From Rohdeia sp041398665 (lineage in GTDB: Bacteria; Planctomycetota; UBA1135; GCA-002686595), in the NCBI GenBank assembly GCA_041398665.1, contig JAWKUH010000020.1:1-64000 (forward strand): 64,000 nucleotides of DNA. Direction: 5' to 3'. The position numbers and the translations under genes were made by a program. The notes beneath the pieces were generated by a model. The model saw only the letters and a program-made list of their open reading frames with translations. It had not been told where the DNA came from and did no database searches. Shown here piece by piece: positions 26,218 through 35,303 of the stretch (position 1 is the stretch's first letter; each line of letters opens with the position of its first letter).

Positions 26218-26739
26218 TCACGCGCCGACGAGGATGTCGAGGCCGTTGCTCGCGGCGAACGCGCCGTCGTACGGCCCGACCGCGAAGGACTGCGCGTAGA
26301 GCTGCAGACCGAGGAACTCCTTCTCGTCGGGGATCGGGAGGGCGAAGCCGACGTACGGACCGCCGTCGGCCGTCGTCATCGTCACGGAGTCGATGGAGAC
26401 GAGCAGCTGGCAACCGCCGTGTCCGAGCGCACCGAGATCGAGCGGGAGCCGCCCACCCCTCCACTCCGTGTTCGACGTGCCCAGCACGAGGACGACGGCG
26501 TCGCGCGGTTCCGCGCCGGTCACGACGACGGCGAAGTTCGAGTTGCCGACGTGCGGACGCGAGTTCGCGGCGGTGCGCAGCGCGCGGTCGCCGCAGCCCT
26601 GACCGAACGACTCGGTGTGGGCGATCGGGACCTGAGCCCCTTCGCCGGCCGTGGCGAGAGCCGGCAGCGCGACGGCCGCGAGTGCGGAGGCGACGGCGGC
26701 GCGAACGAGGGTGCGACGAGCGTGGACGAGCTTCTTCAT
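26218..26739 (-). CDS. Small secreted protein with planctomycete-type beta domain
   Basis: A 173-residue protein with an N-terminal signal (RRTLVRAAVASALAAVALP). After it comes a single domain with the pattern GQGCGDRALRTAANSRPHVG, NSNFAVVVTGAEPRDAVVLV, LPLDLGALGHGGCQLLVSID, IPDEKEFLGLQLYAQSF and ASNGLDILVG. From memory this pattern (Cys near the start, P-x-x-G-N, a GC-x-L centre and SN near the end) recurs in secreted proteins of Saltatorellus/Engelhardtia-like planctomycetes. Two cysteines may form a disulfide. The function is unknown. Confidence 0.75.
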   Translation of the reverse strand: MKKLVHARRTLVRAAVASALAAVALPALATAGEGAQVPIAHTESFGQGCGDRALRTAANSRPHVGNSNFAVVVTGAEPRDAVVLVLGTSNTEWRGGRLPLDLGALGHGGCQLLVSIDSVTMTTADGGPYVGFALPIPDEKEFLGLQLYAQSFAVGPYDGAFAASNGLDILVGA

Positions 26740-27065
26740 GACCTGCTCCTATCGTTCGGAGGACGTGGATCGCGAGGGCGGCCCCGTTCGGGGTCGGAGG
26801 CCATCGCTTCCTGTCTCGAAGAACGCGGGATCGCAGCGACTCCCCGCCCGTTCCGTCGAAATCTCGTGCGCGCCGACGACGCACGGAACGGCGCGCCGAC
26901 GACCCGTCGAACTTTCTCGCGCGAACGGCGGGGAATCGCGCGCCTTCGCGTTCTCCGGGTGTGGGGACCGGCGCGGTGCACGGCCCTCGGGCCGCCGCAC
27001 CGCGATCGGGGCCCGCCCCGATGGGAGTCCTTGTCCCTGGACCCATGACCCGGAAGCGGTTCCTC

Positions 27066-27098
27066 GCCGCCCGCCCCTGCTCGCAGGGGGTGGGCGGC
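27066..27098. repeat. Strong hairpin
   Basis: Left arm GCCGCCCGCCCCTGC, loop TC, right arm GCAGGGGGTGGGCGGC. It pairs almost fully, with one bulge and one G-T or mismatch position. No T-run follows on either strand. Confidence 0.65.
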
Positions 27099-27187
27099 AT
27101 TCGTTCGGGGGCGCGTGTGTGCGCGGGCCGAAGGCGTCGAGCGCGCGACTTCGAGATCGGCGCGAGGGCGTGGCGCAGCCCATCGGC

Positions 27188-27294
27188 CGCGGAGGCAACC
27201 ACGGAGCACACGGAAGCACACCGAGAACACCCGGGATGTCGACCCCTTCGTGTTCCTTCGTGCTCTTCGTGGTTCCGCGGCCCGAAGGGCCGCC
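27188..27294. repeat. Intergenic hairpin module (imperfect long arms plus GAA triloop hairpin)
   Basis: The arm starting CCGCGGAGGCAACCACGGAG (27188) pairs imperfectly with the arm ending in GTGCTCTTCGTGGTTCCGCG (to 27280). Next to it, GCGGCCC-GAA-GGGCCGC (27278-27294) is a perfect 7-bp hairpin with a GAA triloop. The same arrangement recurs at 37622-37811. It lies just past the 3' end of aroF on the transcribed side, so it may act as a terminator. Confidence 0.65.
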
Positions 27295-27327
27295 GCGTCC
27301 CGCGTGCCCGCAGGGCCGCCCGCCGCC

Positions 27328-28356
27328 TCAGACCCCCGCCTGCGCGAGACGCACGAGGCGGCGGTCGCAGGCCGGCGCGATCGCGGCGACCTTCTTCACC
27401 AGCTCGGCGAAGGCGTCGGGGCGCAGCGCCTGGCGCGCCGTCGGAGTGCGTCTGCTCGGGGCGCGGGTGCACCTCGACGAGGAGACCGTGCGCTCCGGCG
27501 CCGACGCCCGCCAGGGCGAGGCGCGTCACGAGGTCGGAGCGACCCGCGGCGTGGCTCGGGTCGACGACGACGGGGAGGTTGGTCGCGCGCTCGAGGTGCG
27601 CGACCGCGCCGACGTCGAGGAGGTTGCGCGTCGTGGTGTCGAAGCCGCGGATGCCGCGCTCGCAGAGCAGCACGCGCTCGTTGCCCGTCGCGAGCACGTA
27701 CTCCGCCGCCGAACAGAACTCGCGCACCGTCGCGGCGATGCCGCGCTTCCAGCAGCACCGGCTTCCCGTACAGACCGACCTCGCGGAGCACGCGCGGCGT
27801 TCGCCATCGAACGCGCGCCGATCTGGAACATGTCGCAGACCTCGCCGACCTTCGCGACGTCGCGCGGGTCGAGCACCTCGGTCACGATGCCGAGCCCGGT
27901 CGTGGCGCGCGCCTCGTCGAGGAGCTCGAGGCCCTGCTCGCCGAGCCCCTGGAACGCGTGCGGCGACGTGCGCGGCTTGTAGGCTCCGCCGCGCAGCAGG
28001 GGCGCGCCGGCGTCGGCCCCGGCCCTCGCGATCTCGCGCCGCGCGGGGCGGCCCGCGACCGCGCACGGCCCCGCGACGATCGAGAACGCTCCGCCGCCGA
28101 AGCGCGCCGAGCCGACCTCGATCGTGCCGGGGTCGACGGTGCGGAACAGCTCCGGTGCGTCGTCCGCGTCGAGCACCGCGGCCACCGCCCACAGGTCCTC
28201 GAACCGGCTGCGCGCGTCGGGCCCGAACGAGCCGGAGAGCTCGAGCAGGGTCTTGCTCTCGTCGAGGAAGTGGGACCGGAGCCCCTGGCGGCGGGCCTCG
28301 TCGAGAACGGTCGAAAGCTCGCGTTCGGCGAGACCTCTGCGCAGGCGGAGCAGCAT
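27328..28356 (-). pseudogene. aroF: 3-deoxy-7-phosphoheptulonate (DAHP) synthase, three frameshifts
   Basis: DAHP synthase joins phosphoenolpyruvate and erythrose 4-phosphate as the first step of aromatic amino-acid synthesis. The N-terminal ferredoxin-like regulatory domain (about 75 residues) and the front of the barrel are open: FSIVAGPCAV, LLRGGAYKPRTSPHAFQGLG, IVTEVLDPRDV and DMFQIGARSM. The frame then shifts near 27805 (to LREVGLYGKPVLL), near 27745 (to KRGIAATVREFCSAAEYVLA, NERVLLCERG, VVVDPSHAAGRSDLV) and near 27443 (to QALRPDAFAELVKKVAAIAP), ending at the stop 27328-27330. The net length stays a multiple of three. All active-site strings survive, so indel errors in a functional aroF are more likely than decay. 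Confidence 0.85.
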
Positions 28357-28477
28357 GGAAGCCGCGCACTATAAGCTGCCGGGGAGCGGTCTCGACCCGC
28401 GAGTGCGGTTCGCGCGGCGCGACGGACGCGAGGTCCGTCGGCCGCGCGCTCGCGCCCGGGCTCCCGCCTCCTCCCAC

Positions 28478-29062
28478 GTGCCCGACCGACCCCACGACGG
28501 CGACTCGCCGCGCCTCGCCGCCCTGCTCGACCTGCTCGCGACCGAGCGCCTCCCGCGCACCGGTTGGCTCCAGGCCGGGATGACGCAGGTCGAGTCGATC
28601 GCGTCCCACGCGCACGGCGTCGCGAGCCTGGCGCTCGCGCTCGGCGGCGACGTCGATCCGCCGCTCGACGTGGATCGCGCGGTCGCCCTGTGCGTGGTGC
28701 ACGACGCGGCGGAAGCGCTGCTCTCGGACCTGCCGCGCAGCGCGACGGAGCTCCTCCCCGCCGGTGCGAAGGCCGACGCCGAGACCGCGGCCGCGCGACG
28801 ACTCCTCGCCCCCCTCGCGCCGGAGGCGGCGGCTCGTCACGCGGAGTTCGCCGAACAGTCGACGCGGGAGGCGCGCTTCGCGAAGGTCTGCGACCGGCTG
28901 CACCTCGGACTCAGGCTGCTCGCGTACGGGCGCAGCGGCGTGCGCGGACTCGGACGCTTCGCGGGCGTCCTCGCATCGCTCGACTGCAGCGAGTTCGAGC
29001 CGGCGGAGCGACTGCGGCGCGAACTCGTCGCCGCGGTCGAGGCTTCGGGAGCGCTGCAGTGA
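28478..29062 (+). CDS. HD-domain phosphohydrolase (YfbR-like)
   Basis: About 194 residues from GTG 28478 (VPDRPHDGDSPRLAALLDLL). HD-superfamily motifs are in order: LPRTGWLQAGMTQVESIASH with AHGVA, then the HD pair in VVHDAAEALLSDLPRS, and the late Asp in KVCDRLHLGLRLLAYG. The closest known relatives are the YfbR/HDDC2 5'-nucleotidases, which act on deoxynucleoside monophosphates with a divalent metal. It overlaps the next gene by a GTGA junction. Confidence 0.82.
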   Translation: MPDRPHDGDSPRLAALLDLLATERLPRTGWLQAGMTQVESIASHAHGVASLALALGGDVDPPLDVDRAVALCVVHDAAEALLSDLPRSATELLPAGAKADAETAAARRLLAPLAPEAAARHAEFAEQSTREARFAKVCDRLHLGLRLLAYGRSGVRGLGRFAGVLASLDCSEFEPAERLRRELVAAVEASGALQ

Positions 29063-30156
29063 AGGAGGAGCGCAGCGTCGACCCCGGGATCGAGCTGACC
29101 TCGGACGATCCGCGCGTCCGGCGCCGCGCGTTGCGGCGCGTCGTCGCCATCGCCGTCGCGGTGTGGCTCGCGTTCCTGTGGCTGCACCAGGTGCTCGACG
29201 GTCCCGGCGAACCCGTGTCGGTCGACGCGATCGAGTCGTTCCAGGACGCCGACGCGGAGCGTGCGGAGATCGTCGCGCAGTACGGCGGCTACGCGGGCGA
29301 ACGCACGCGCGTGTTCGGTGCGGTGCGCAGCCCCGACGGGTCCACCGCCGCCGACGTGCTCGTGGCGGTGACCGCGTCGGACGAGTTCTTCTGGACGCGC
29401 ACCGACGCGCTCGGGACGTTCGCGCTCGAGGGCGTCCCCGTCGGACGCGCGTGGCTCGCGATCGTGCCGCTCGCCGCGCCCGGGCTCGACCTCGACGTCG
29501 CACTCCCGCACGACGAACCGTTCGAACTCGAACTGCCCGGAGCGTTCCCGCCGATCGAGACGCTTCCCGAGATCCGTCGCGCGCCGCTCGAGGGCACGCT
29601 CGAGGTGCCGTTCGATCGCTCGCCGGCGGGGTACGAGATCGCGCTCCTGCCGCTCGAGCTGACGTCGCGCGGAGCCAGGCCGATCGCCGCGCCCGGGCTC
29701 GACGGTCGCGTCGAACGTCGCGTCCGCGTCGACGCGAGCGGACGCTTCCGGCTCGAGGACACCGCGCTCGGCGCCTACCAACTGCGCGTCCTCCCGCCGT
29801 ACGCCGCGGGCTCGAACTGGCCGGTCGTCGGGACCGCGACCTTCGCCCACGACGGGGACGGCGCGCTCGCCGAGGTCGACGCGACGTCGGGCGCGATCCT
29901 CGGCGTCGCCGTCGACGAGTCGGGGCGCCCGGTCGCCGGTGCGCTCGTCACCGTGACGAGTGCGAGCGACCCGACGTCGATCCTCCCGCCGACCGAGACC
30001 GACGCCGAGGGAGCCTTCGTCGTCGAGGACGTTCCCGAGGCGTCGTTGCGCGTGCGCGTGCGCGCGGGGTCCCTCTCCGCCGAACGCATCGTCCGGATCG
30101 CTCCGCTGCGGAGAGAGCGTGTCGAACTACGACTCGCGCCCTCCGCGGGACGGTGA
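29059..30156 (+). CDS. Membrane-anchored protein with carboxypeptidase-regulatory-like domains
   Basis: A 365-residue protein starting at GTG 29059 inside the preceding stop. One TM helix (VVAIAVAVWLAFLWL, about residues 31-47) leaves a large periplasmic part. Two beta-sandwich domains of the carboxypeptidase regulatory type are visible: RVFGAVRSPDGSTAADVLV with DALGTFALEGVPVG, and ILGVAVDESGRPVAGALVTV with TDAEGAFVVEDVPE. It looks like a small relative of the three large repeat proteins at 45.9-54.6 kb. It converges with the hybrid kinase gene (33 bases apart). The role is unknown, probably structural or in binding. Confidence 0.8.
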   Translation: MKEERSVDPGIELTSDDPRVRRRALRRVVAIAVAVWLAFLWLHQVLDGPGEPVSVDAIESFQDADAERAEIVAQYGGYAGERTRVFGAVRSPDGSTAADVLVAVTASDEFFWTRTDALGTFALEGVPVGRAWLAIVPLAAPGLDLDVALPHDEPFELELPGAFPPIETLPEIRRAPLEGTLEVPFDRSPAGYEIALLPLELTSRGARPIAAPGLDGRVERRVRVDASGRFRLEDTALGAYQLRVLPPYAAGSNWPVVGTATFAHDGDGALAEVDATSGAILGVAVDESGRPVAGALVTVTSASDPTSILPPTETDAEGAFVVEDVPEASLRVRVRAGSLSAERIVRIAPLRRERVELRLAPSAGR

Positions 30157-30188
30157 CGGCCGACGACGCGCGGCGAACGAGTTCTCGC

Positions 30189-31838
30189 TCACGTCGTCCT
30201 GCGCGGACGCGGACCGACGTGCCGAGCGACGAGCGCGAGGAGGTCGGCGCGCCGGAGCGGCTTCACCGCGAAGTCGTCGAAGCCGAGCGACGCGCACGTC
30301 GCCCGTGCGTGTTCGTGGCCGCTCGCGGTCAGCGCGACGATCGGCGCGTCGACGCCCGCCGCGCGCATCTCGCGGAACACTTCGGTCCCGGCGACGTCGG
30401 GCAGGTTGAGGTCGAGCAGGACGAGGTCGAAGCCGCCCTTCGACGCGAGTTCGATCGCCGACGTCCCCGTGCCCGCACGGACGGCCTCGCAGCCCGCGAT
30501 CTCGAGCTGCCGACCGACGACCGTCGCGACGTCGGGCTGGTCCTCCACGACGAGCACGCGAGCTCCGTCGAAGCGCGTGCTCGCAGCGCCCTCCCCCGCC
30601 GCAGGACGCTCGGTCGCGTGCTGCGGTGCGGAGACGACGAACCGGAACTCGCTCCCGTGGCCGGGCACCGACGTCGCCGTGACGTCGCCGCCCATCCGGC
30701 GCGCGAGTTCACGACTGATCGCGAGCCCGAGCCCGGTCCCGCCGAACCGCGACTGCGTCCCGTCGTCGGCCTGACGGTAGGCGTCGAAGACGCGCGCGAG
30801 CTGCTCGGACGTCATGCCGATGCCCGTGTCCGTCACGACGAACTCGGCGGCCGTCTCCTGCCCGACGAGCGACGTCCGCACCGCGACGCGCACCTCGCCG
30901 CCCGCCGCGAACTTGATGGCGTTGCCGAGCAGGTTGACGAGGACCTGGCGCATGCGCAGCGGGTCGGACAGGAGCATGTGGTTCGCCCCCGACGTGTCGA
31001 CGTGCAGCTCGATCGAGTTCTGCACCGCACGCTGCTCGACGAGCGCGACGGCGGTGCGGAGCGCCTCGGCCGGGTCGACGGGCTCGCTCGCGAGACGCAG
31101 CTCGCCGGATTCGATGTGCGAGATGTTCAGGACGTCCTCGACGAGCCCGAGCTGGTGCTCCGCGCTGCGCCGGATCGTCTCGAGCTTGCGCCGCCGCGCC
31201 TCCTCGTCGCCCATTCCGAGCTCGAGCAGCTCGACGTTCCCGAGGATCGCGGTGAGCGGCGTGCGGAGTTCGTGACTCATGCGCGCGATGAACACCGACT
31301 TCGCCGCGTCGGCGCGCTCCGCGCGTTCCTGCGCCTCGCGCCGACGCTCCTCGCTGATCCTCAGCTCGGACGTACGAGCCTCGACCTCGCGCTCGAGCGC
31401 CGCGGGACCGCGAAGTCCGAGCAGCAGCGGCGTCGCACGCACGAGCGCGATCACCGTCGCGATCGACACCGTCGCCGTGACGAACTTCATGAGCCCCGCG
31501 AGTCGATAGGCGGGCCACCAGAAGATGACGGCCTCCATGAGGTGCTCGGTGCCGCACGAGAGGATGAACGCACCGAAGAGCACGATCAGCCCGGGTGTCC
31601 GCACGTCCGCGCGCCGCTTGCGGAGCAGGGCGAGGAGGAACACCGGGATCGTCACGTAGGCGAGCCAGGTCGCGACGTCCGACCCGATGTGCAGCCAGCC
31701 GAGGAACTGGTCCCAGTTCCCGCAGTGCCAGCGCGCGGGGAAGTCGGTGGTGTCGAAGAGCTGCGAGAAGAAGGTCCCGCTCCCGCCTGCGAGGACGGGA
31801 GCCGTGGAGCAACAGGTGTCGGCAAGAGTGAGCTTCAC
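30189..31838 (-). CDS. Hybrid histidine kinase with ethylene-receptor-like sensor domain
   Basis: A 549-residue membrane sensor. Three TM helices at about residues 45-145 match the ethylene-binding domain of plant ETR1: LGWLHIGSDVATWLAYVTIP, LIVLFGAFILSCGTEHLMEA and FVTATVSIATVIALVRATPL. The Cys and His of CGTEH are spaced as Cys65 and His69 of ETR1, which hold Cu(I), and the Asp of HIGSD corresponds to Asp25. Then come a coiled coil, HisKA (FIARMSHELRTPLTAILGN), HATPase_c (NLLGNAIKF, VTDTGIGM, GGTGLGLAISREL), and a receiver domain (VLVVEDQPDVATVV, LVLLDLNLPD, ALTASGHEHA, FAVKPLRR). All catalytic residues are present. No output partner is nearby. Confidence 0.9.
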   Translation of the reverse strand: MKLTLADTCCSTAPVLAGGSGTFFSQLFDTTDFPARWHCGNWDQFLGWLHIGSDVATWLAYVTIPVFLLALLRKRRADVRTPGLIVLFGAFILSCGTEHLMEAVIFWWPAYRLAGLMKFVTATVSIATVIALVRATPLLLGLRGPAALEREVEARTSELRISEERRREAQERAERADAAKSVFIARMSHELRTPLTAILGNVELLELGMGDEEARRRKLETIRRSAEHQLGLVEDVLNISHIESGELRLASEPVDPAEALRTAVALVEQRAVQNSIELHVDTSGANHMLLSDPLRMRQVLVNLLGNAIKFAAGGEVRVAVRTSLVGQETAAEFVVTDTGIGMTSEQLARVFDAYRQADDGTQSRFGGTGLGLAISRELARRMGGDVTATSVPGHGSEFRFVVSAPQHATERPAAGEGAASTRFDGARVLVVEDQPDVATVVGRQLEIAGCEAVRAGTGTSAIELASKGGFDLVLLDLNLPDVAGTEVFREMRAAGVDAPIVALTASGHEHARATCASLGFDDFAVKPLRRADLLALVARHVGPRPRRTT

Positions 31839-31949
31839 GAAGTCCTGGATCGGATCCGTGAGCCGCTCGTGCGTACCGTCCGTCGCGCCGCTCCCGCGCC
31901 GGGGAAGCGGGCTGGGTGGGAACCCTCGGACCAGCGCGGTCCCCGGCCG

Positions 31950-32294
31950 TCAGGCGACGTCCGAGGCGTCGTCGTCGCGCTCCCACGTGTGGAACCCGAC
32001 GAACGCGCCGGGCTCCACGAGGTGCGGGAACTCCAGGACGTCGCGGACGTTCTCCGCGAGGTGCCCCTCGGCGATCAGCCGGTCGGCGTCCTGCACCCAG
32101 GCGACGGCGACGAGTTCGAGCCCCTCCTCGTCGCAGCGTCGCTCCAGTCGCTCGAGCAGCGCGTCGCGCGAACGGCAGCGCGCGACGAAGTGCGCGAAGG
32201 CACCGACCGCGTCGCCCAGGATGTCGCAATCGTCGAGCGGACGGACCTCGACCAGGGCGATCCAGCTGGGTTCGGGTCGAGGATCGTCGGTCAC
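31950..32294 (-). CDS. Small acidic protein of unknown function
   Basis: 114 residues from GTG 32294 (VTDDPRPEPSWIALVEVRPL). It is soluble, acidic and has no TM segment. Two strand-helix units are suggested (AHFVARCRSRDALLERLERR and EGLELVAVAWVQDADRLIAE), which might form a ferredoxin-like fold. It lies 70 bases downstream of the LON-PhyH gene on the same strand. I do not recognise the family. Confidence 0.65.
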   Translation of the reverse strand: MTDDPRPEPSWIALVEVRPLDDCDILGDAVGAFAHFVARCRSRDALLERLERRCDEEGLELVAVAWVQDADRLIAEGHLAENVRDVLEFPHLVEPGAFVGFHTWERDDDASDVA

Positions 32295-32364
32295 GGTGCG
32301 GGGAGCTCTCCCCGCGACACCGTAGCGCGCGACCGTGCCGCGGGCGAAGGTCGGGCCGCCGCGC

Positions 32365-33966
32365 TCAGCAGGGCAGCGGCAGATCGAAGACGGGCGGCTC
32401 GAACGGACGCTCGACCGGCAGGCGGTAGTGCGAACTCGCGACGTGCGTCCCGTCCTCGAAGGTCGCGACGCCGCGGGTGTCGGGGAACAGCCAGAACCAG
32501 GCGGGGTTCGATCCGCGCGGGCAGTAGTGCGTGACGCACGACAGGCGCGTCTCCTCGGCCGGACGCGTGCGCGCGTTGCTCGCGTGGACCAGGTCGGCGG
32601 CCCACACGAAGCAGTCGCCCTTCTTCGCGAGGAACGTCCGGCGGGTGCAGCCCGCGGCCTCGCAACGCTCGAGGAGTTCCTGCTGCGCCCGCTCCGGGTC
32701 GTCGACGCCCGGCGTGAAGCGGCGCGAGCCGTCGGCGAACACCATCGGCGGGATGCGATGGCTGCGTTCCCAGTACACGAGTTCGCCGCGACCCTCGACG
32801 ACGTCCTCGAGCGCGATCCAGGTCGCGGCGAGGAGTCGCGGCTGCTCGACGCACACGAACGACGTGTCCTGGTGCGGCGGGTGGCCGTTGCTGCGCTGGA
32901 AGAGCAGCTGCTGGAACGCGAGCGGGTCGTCGTCGAACACGAGGCGCAGGAAGCGCACCACCTTCGGGTGGAAGCACACGCGCCGCGCGCTCGCGAGGTG
33001 GACGTAGGTGTCGAACACGCTCTCGTACGCGTCGAAGTCCGGCCCCGAGTAGCGGAAGCCGTGCCCGCGGCGGTGGTCGGTCGTGAGGAAGCTCCCGGGG
33101 TGCTCCGCGATCGAGCGCACGTCGGCGACGAGCGCGTCGACGTCGGCCTCGGGGACGAGGCGCTCCCAGACGACGTAGCCGAGCTCCGCGAAGCTGCGGA
33201 GGTCCGCCGCCTCCTCCGCCGTGACGCGACCCGCCGCGAGGTCGCGCGCGATGCGCTCCTCGGCGCCGGGTTCGAGCGGCCAGAGCTGGGCGTCCGCCGG
33301 CCCGAGCCGCGTCGCGGCCTCGAACATCTCGCGCATCTTGCGCTCCTCGGCGTCGAGCAGTCCGTGCACCGTCGCGGCGCGGGCGCGCGGGTCGCGCTCG
33401 GCGAGCAACGCCTGCCTCGCGCGCGCGGAGCACGGGACGGCCGTCGCGACGAGGTCGGTGACCGCACCGAGCGACGTCGCGGTCTCGAGCGCCGCGCGCG
33501 CCTCCCCGGCAAGTCCCGACAGCACCGCGAGCGCGCGGCGACGGAGTTCGGGAACGGCGTCCTCCGAGCCGTCGCCCTCGTGGATCGCGGTCGCGCGGGC
33601 CGTCGCATCCGCGCCGACGGCGTCGGGCGCGTGCACGTCGGCGAGCTCGACGCGCGCGAGCCCCTCGACGTCGAGGCGGTGATCGCCGTCGCCCGACGTG
33701 TCGACGGCGAGGACGCGCGCGAGGACACCCGTCGCGACGAGTCCTCTCGCGTCGGGCAGCGCCTCCGTCGTCGGATCGACCTGCGTCGCGAGGACGACGT
33801 GATCGCCGACGGCGAGCTTCGCGATCAACGCCTTCGTCGAGGTGCGCGCGACCGCTATCGGTGCGCGTGCCCCGGGGAGGACGACCTGGTTGCGGAGCGG
33901 GACGAGCGGGTACGAGCGTCGAGCGTCGACATCCGTCGCGGGGTGCGTTCCGTGCGCCTGCGTCAT
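32365..33966 (-). CDS. LON substrate-binding domain fused to phytanoyl-CoA dioxygenase-like domain
   Basis: A 533-residue protein from ATG 33966 (MTQAHGTHP). Residues about 18-210 are a Lon-protease N-terminal (PUA-like) domain: YPLVPLRNQVVLPGARAPIA, DHVVLATQVD, GVLARVLAVDTSGDGDHRLD and VEGLARVELADV, followed by the helical part. Residues about 250-530 are a PhyH-type Fe(II)/2-oxoglutarate oxygenase: AELGYVVWERLVPEADVDAL, the HxD pair in NGHPPHQDTSFVCVEQ, WIALEDVVEGRGELVYWERS with H and, near the end, the distal His in DLVHASNARTRPAEETRLSC with Arg for 2-oxoglutarate. No ATPase or protease part is present. I know no described member with this order, so substrate and role are open. Confidence 0.85.
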   Translation of the reverse strand: MTQAHGTHPATDVDARRSYPLVPLRNQVVLPGARAPIAVARTSTKALIAKLAVGDHVVLATQVDPTTEALPDARGLVATGVLARVLAVDTSGDGDHRLDVEGLARVELADVHAPDAVGADATARATAIHEGDGSEDAVPELRRRALAVLSGLAGEARAALETATSLGAVTDLVATAVPCSARARQALLAERDPRARAATVHGLLDAEERKMREMFEAATRLGPADAQLWPLEPGAEERIARDLAAGRVTAEEAADLRSFAELGYVVWERLVPEADVDALVADVRSIAEHPGSFLTTDHRRGHGFRYSGPDFDAYESVFDTYVHLASARRVCFHPKVVRFLRLVFDDDPLAFQQLLFQRSNGHPPHQDTSFVCVEQPRLLAATWIALEDVVEGRGELVYWERSHRIPPMVFADGSRRFTPGVDDPERAQQELLERCEAAGCTRRTFLAKKGDCFVWAADLVHASNARTRPAEETRLSCVTHYCPRGSNPAWFWLFPDTRGVATFEDGTHVASSHYRLPVERPFEPPVFDLPLPC

Positions 33967-34072
33967 GCGTCGAGGGGGGCTTCTCGGTGGATCCGTCGAT
34001 CGTCGATCGCGGCCGTTCCGACCCTCGATCCTACCCCGCGCCGCCATTCGCCGATCGGCGTACGGCCCGCGG

Positions 34073-35203
34073 TCAGACGAGCTTCGCCAGCTCCGCCAGC
34101 ACCCGGTCGACCTTCTTCCGCCCCATCTTCGAGCTGAGCGGCAGGCGCACGATCGTGTCGGCGACGCGCTCCGTCACGGGCAGCTCGCGTCCCGCCGCGC
34201 CGAGGAACTCGCGCGCGAACGGCGCGGCGTGCAGCGGCTGGTAGTGGAAGGTCGCGTGGATCTCGTGCTCGCGCAGTCCGCCGATGATGCGGTCGGCCGC
34301 GGTCGTCGACTCCGCGAGGAACCAGTAGATGTGGCCGTTGTGCTGGCCGTCGTCGCGCGGGCGCGGGCGTCGCAGCACGCCCCTCTTCTCGAGGTCCGCG
34401 AGGCCCTCGTGGTAGTGCTGCCAGGCGACGCGACGGCGCAGGTTGAGTTCCTCGGTCCGGTCGAGCTGCACGTCGAGCATCGCCGCGAGCAGGTCGGCGA
34501 GCACGTAGCTCCCGCCGCGACCCACCCAGGTGTACTTGTCGACCTCGCCGCGCAGGAACGCGCTGCGGTTCGTGCCCTTCTCGTGCGCGATCTCGGCGAC
34601 GTGCAGACGGTCGGTGTCGTCCGTCACGAACGCGCCGCCCTCGCCGCAGGTCACGTTCTTCGTCGCGTGGAACGAGAAGCACGCGCCGACGCCGTTCGTG
34701 CCGACGTGGCGCCCCCGCCAGGTCGAGCCGATGGCCTGCGCCGCGTCCTCGAACAGCGGCACGCCGCGCTCCGCGCAGAGCGGCAGGATGCGGCCGAGGT
34801 CGCACGCCGCGCCGGCGTAGTGGACGACGAAGACGAGCTTGGTGCGCTCCGTGATGCACGCCGCGACGGAGTCGGGATCCGCGCCGAGCGTGTCCTCCTC
34901 GATCTCGCAGAACACGGGCCGCGCGCCGCGCGTGACGACGGCGTTCGCCATCGACACGTACGAGTAGGACGGCATCACGACCTCGTCCCCCGGACCGATG
35001 TCGGTGGTGTGGAGGAAGAGCTCGAAGGCCTGCGTCGCGTTCGGCGTGAGCAAGGCGTGCTTCGTGCCGACCTGCTCGGCGAGCTTCTGTTGCACCCGTT
35101 TCGAGAGCTCGCCGTTGCCGACGATGCGACCGGTCCGGAGCGCTCGGACGAGGGCTCGGGCCTCGGCCGCACCGACCGTGGGTTCGACGAAGGGGATCTT
35201 CAA
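34073..35203 (-). CDS. wecE: dTDP-4-amino-4,6-dideoxygalactose transaminase-like DegT aminotransferase
   Basis: A 376-residue PLP-dependent sugar aminotransferase of the DegT/DnrJ/EryC1/StrS fold. Similarity to Escherichia coli WecE/RffA is strong by eye: NATQAFELFLHTTDIGPGDE, VMPSYSYVSMANAVV, VHYAGAACDLGRILPL, EDAAQAIGSTWRGR, the PLP Lys in FSFHATKNVTCGEGGA, and KGTNRSAFLRGEVDKYTW. The WecE reaction transfers an amino group to a dTDP-4-keto-6-deoxyhexose for enterobacterial common antigen. Here no other nucleotide-sugar gene is adjacent, so the glycan is unknown. Confidence 0.88.
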   Translation of the reverse strand: MKIPFVEPTVGAAEARALVRALRTGRIVGNGELSKRVQQKLAEQVGTKHALLTPNATQAFELFLHTTDIGPGDEVVMPSYSYVSMANAVVTRGARPVFCEIEEDTLGADPDSVAACITERTKLVFVVHYAGAACDLGRILPLCAERGVPLFEDAAQAIGSTWRGRHVGTNGVGACFSFHATKNVTCGEGGAFVTDDTDRLHVAEIAHEKGTNRSAFLRGEVDKYTWVGRGGSYVLADLLAAMLDVQLDRTEELNLRRRVAWQHYHEGLADLEKRGVLRRPRPRDDGQHNGHIYWFLAESTTAADRIIGGLREHEIHATFHYQPLHAAPFAREFLGAAGRELPVTERVADTIVRLPLSSKMGRKKVDRVLAELAKLV

Positions 35204-35303
35204 CGCTTGGGCTCCGGGACTCTAACGGCCGAACGGGGGCGTTCGGTCGAGGGTCGAGTCGGCGCGGCGCCGCCTCCCATCCCGGCATCGGTACGCTCTC
35301 CGG

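Larger units (their letters stand above)
26740..27327. other. Non-coding region between aroF and the secreted-protein gene
   Basis: Nearly 590 bases without a convincing gene; open frames here are arginine/proline-rich and lack family features. It holds the 5' region of the leftward secreted-protein gene and the 3' region of the DAHP synthase gene, plus at least three inverted repeats (27066-27098, 27188-27280, 27278-27294). Confidence 0.6.

Noticed and set aside
26740..27327. A gene in the non-coding stretch downstream of aroF
   Set aside because: Frames there are Arg/Pro-rich with no start context, and the region is full of inverted repeats.
24513..29503. Long minus-strand frames over 24.5-29.5 kb
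   Set aside because: They run antisense across recognised genes; only the DAHP synthase piece within 27.3-28.4 kb has real motifs.
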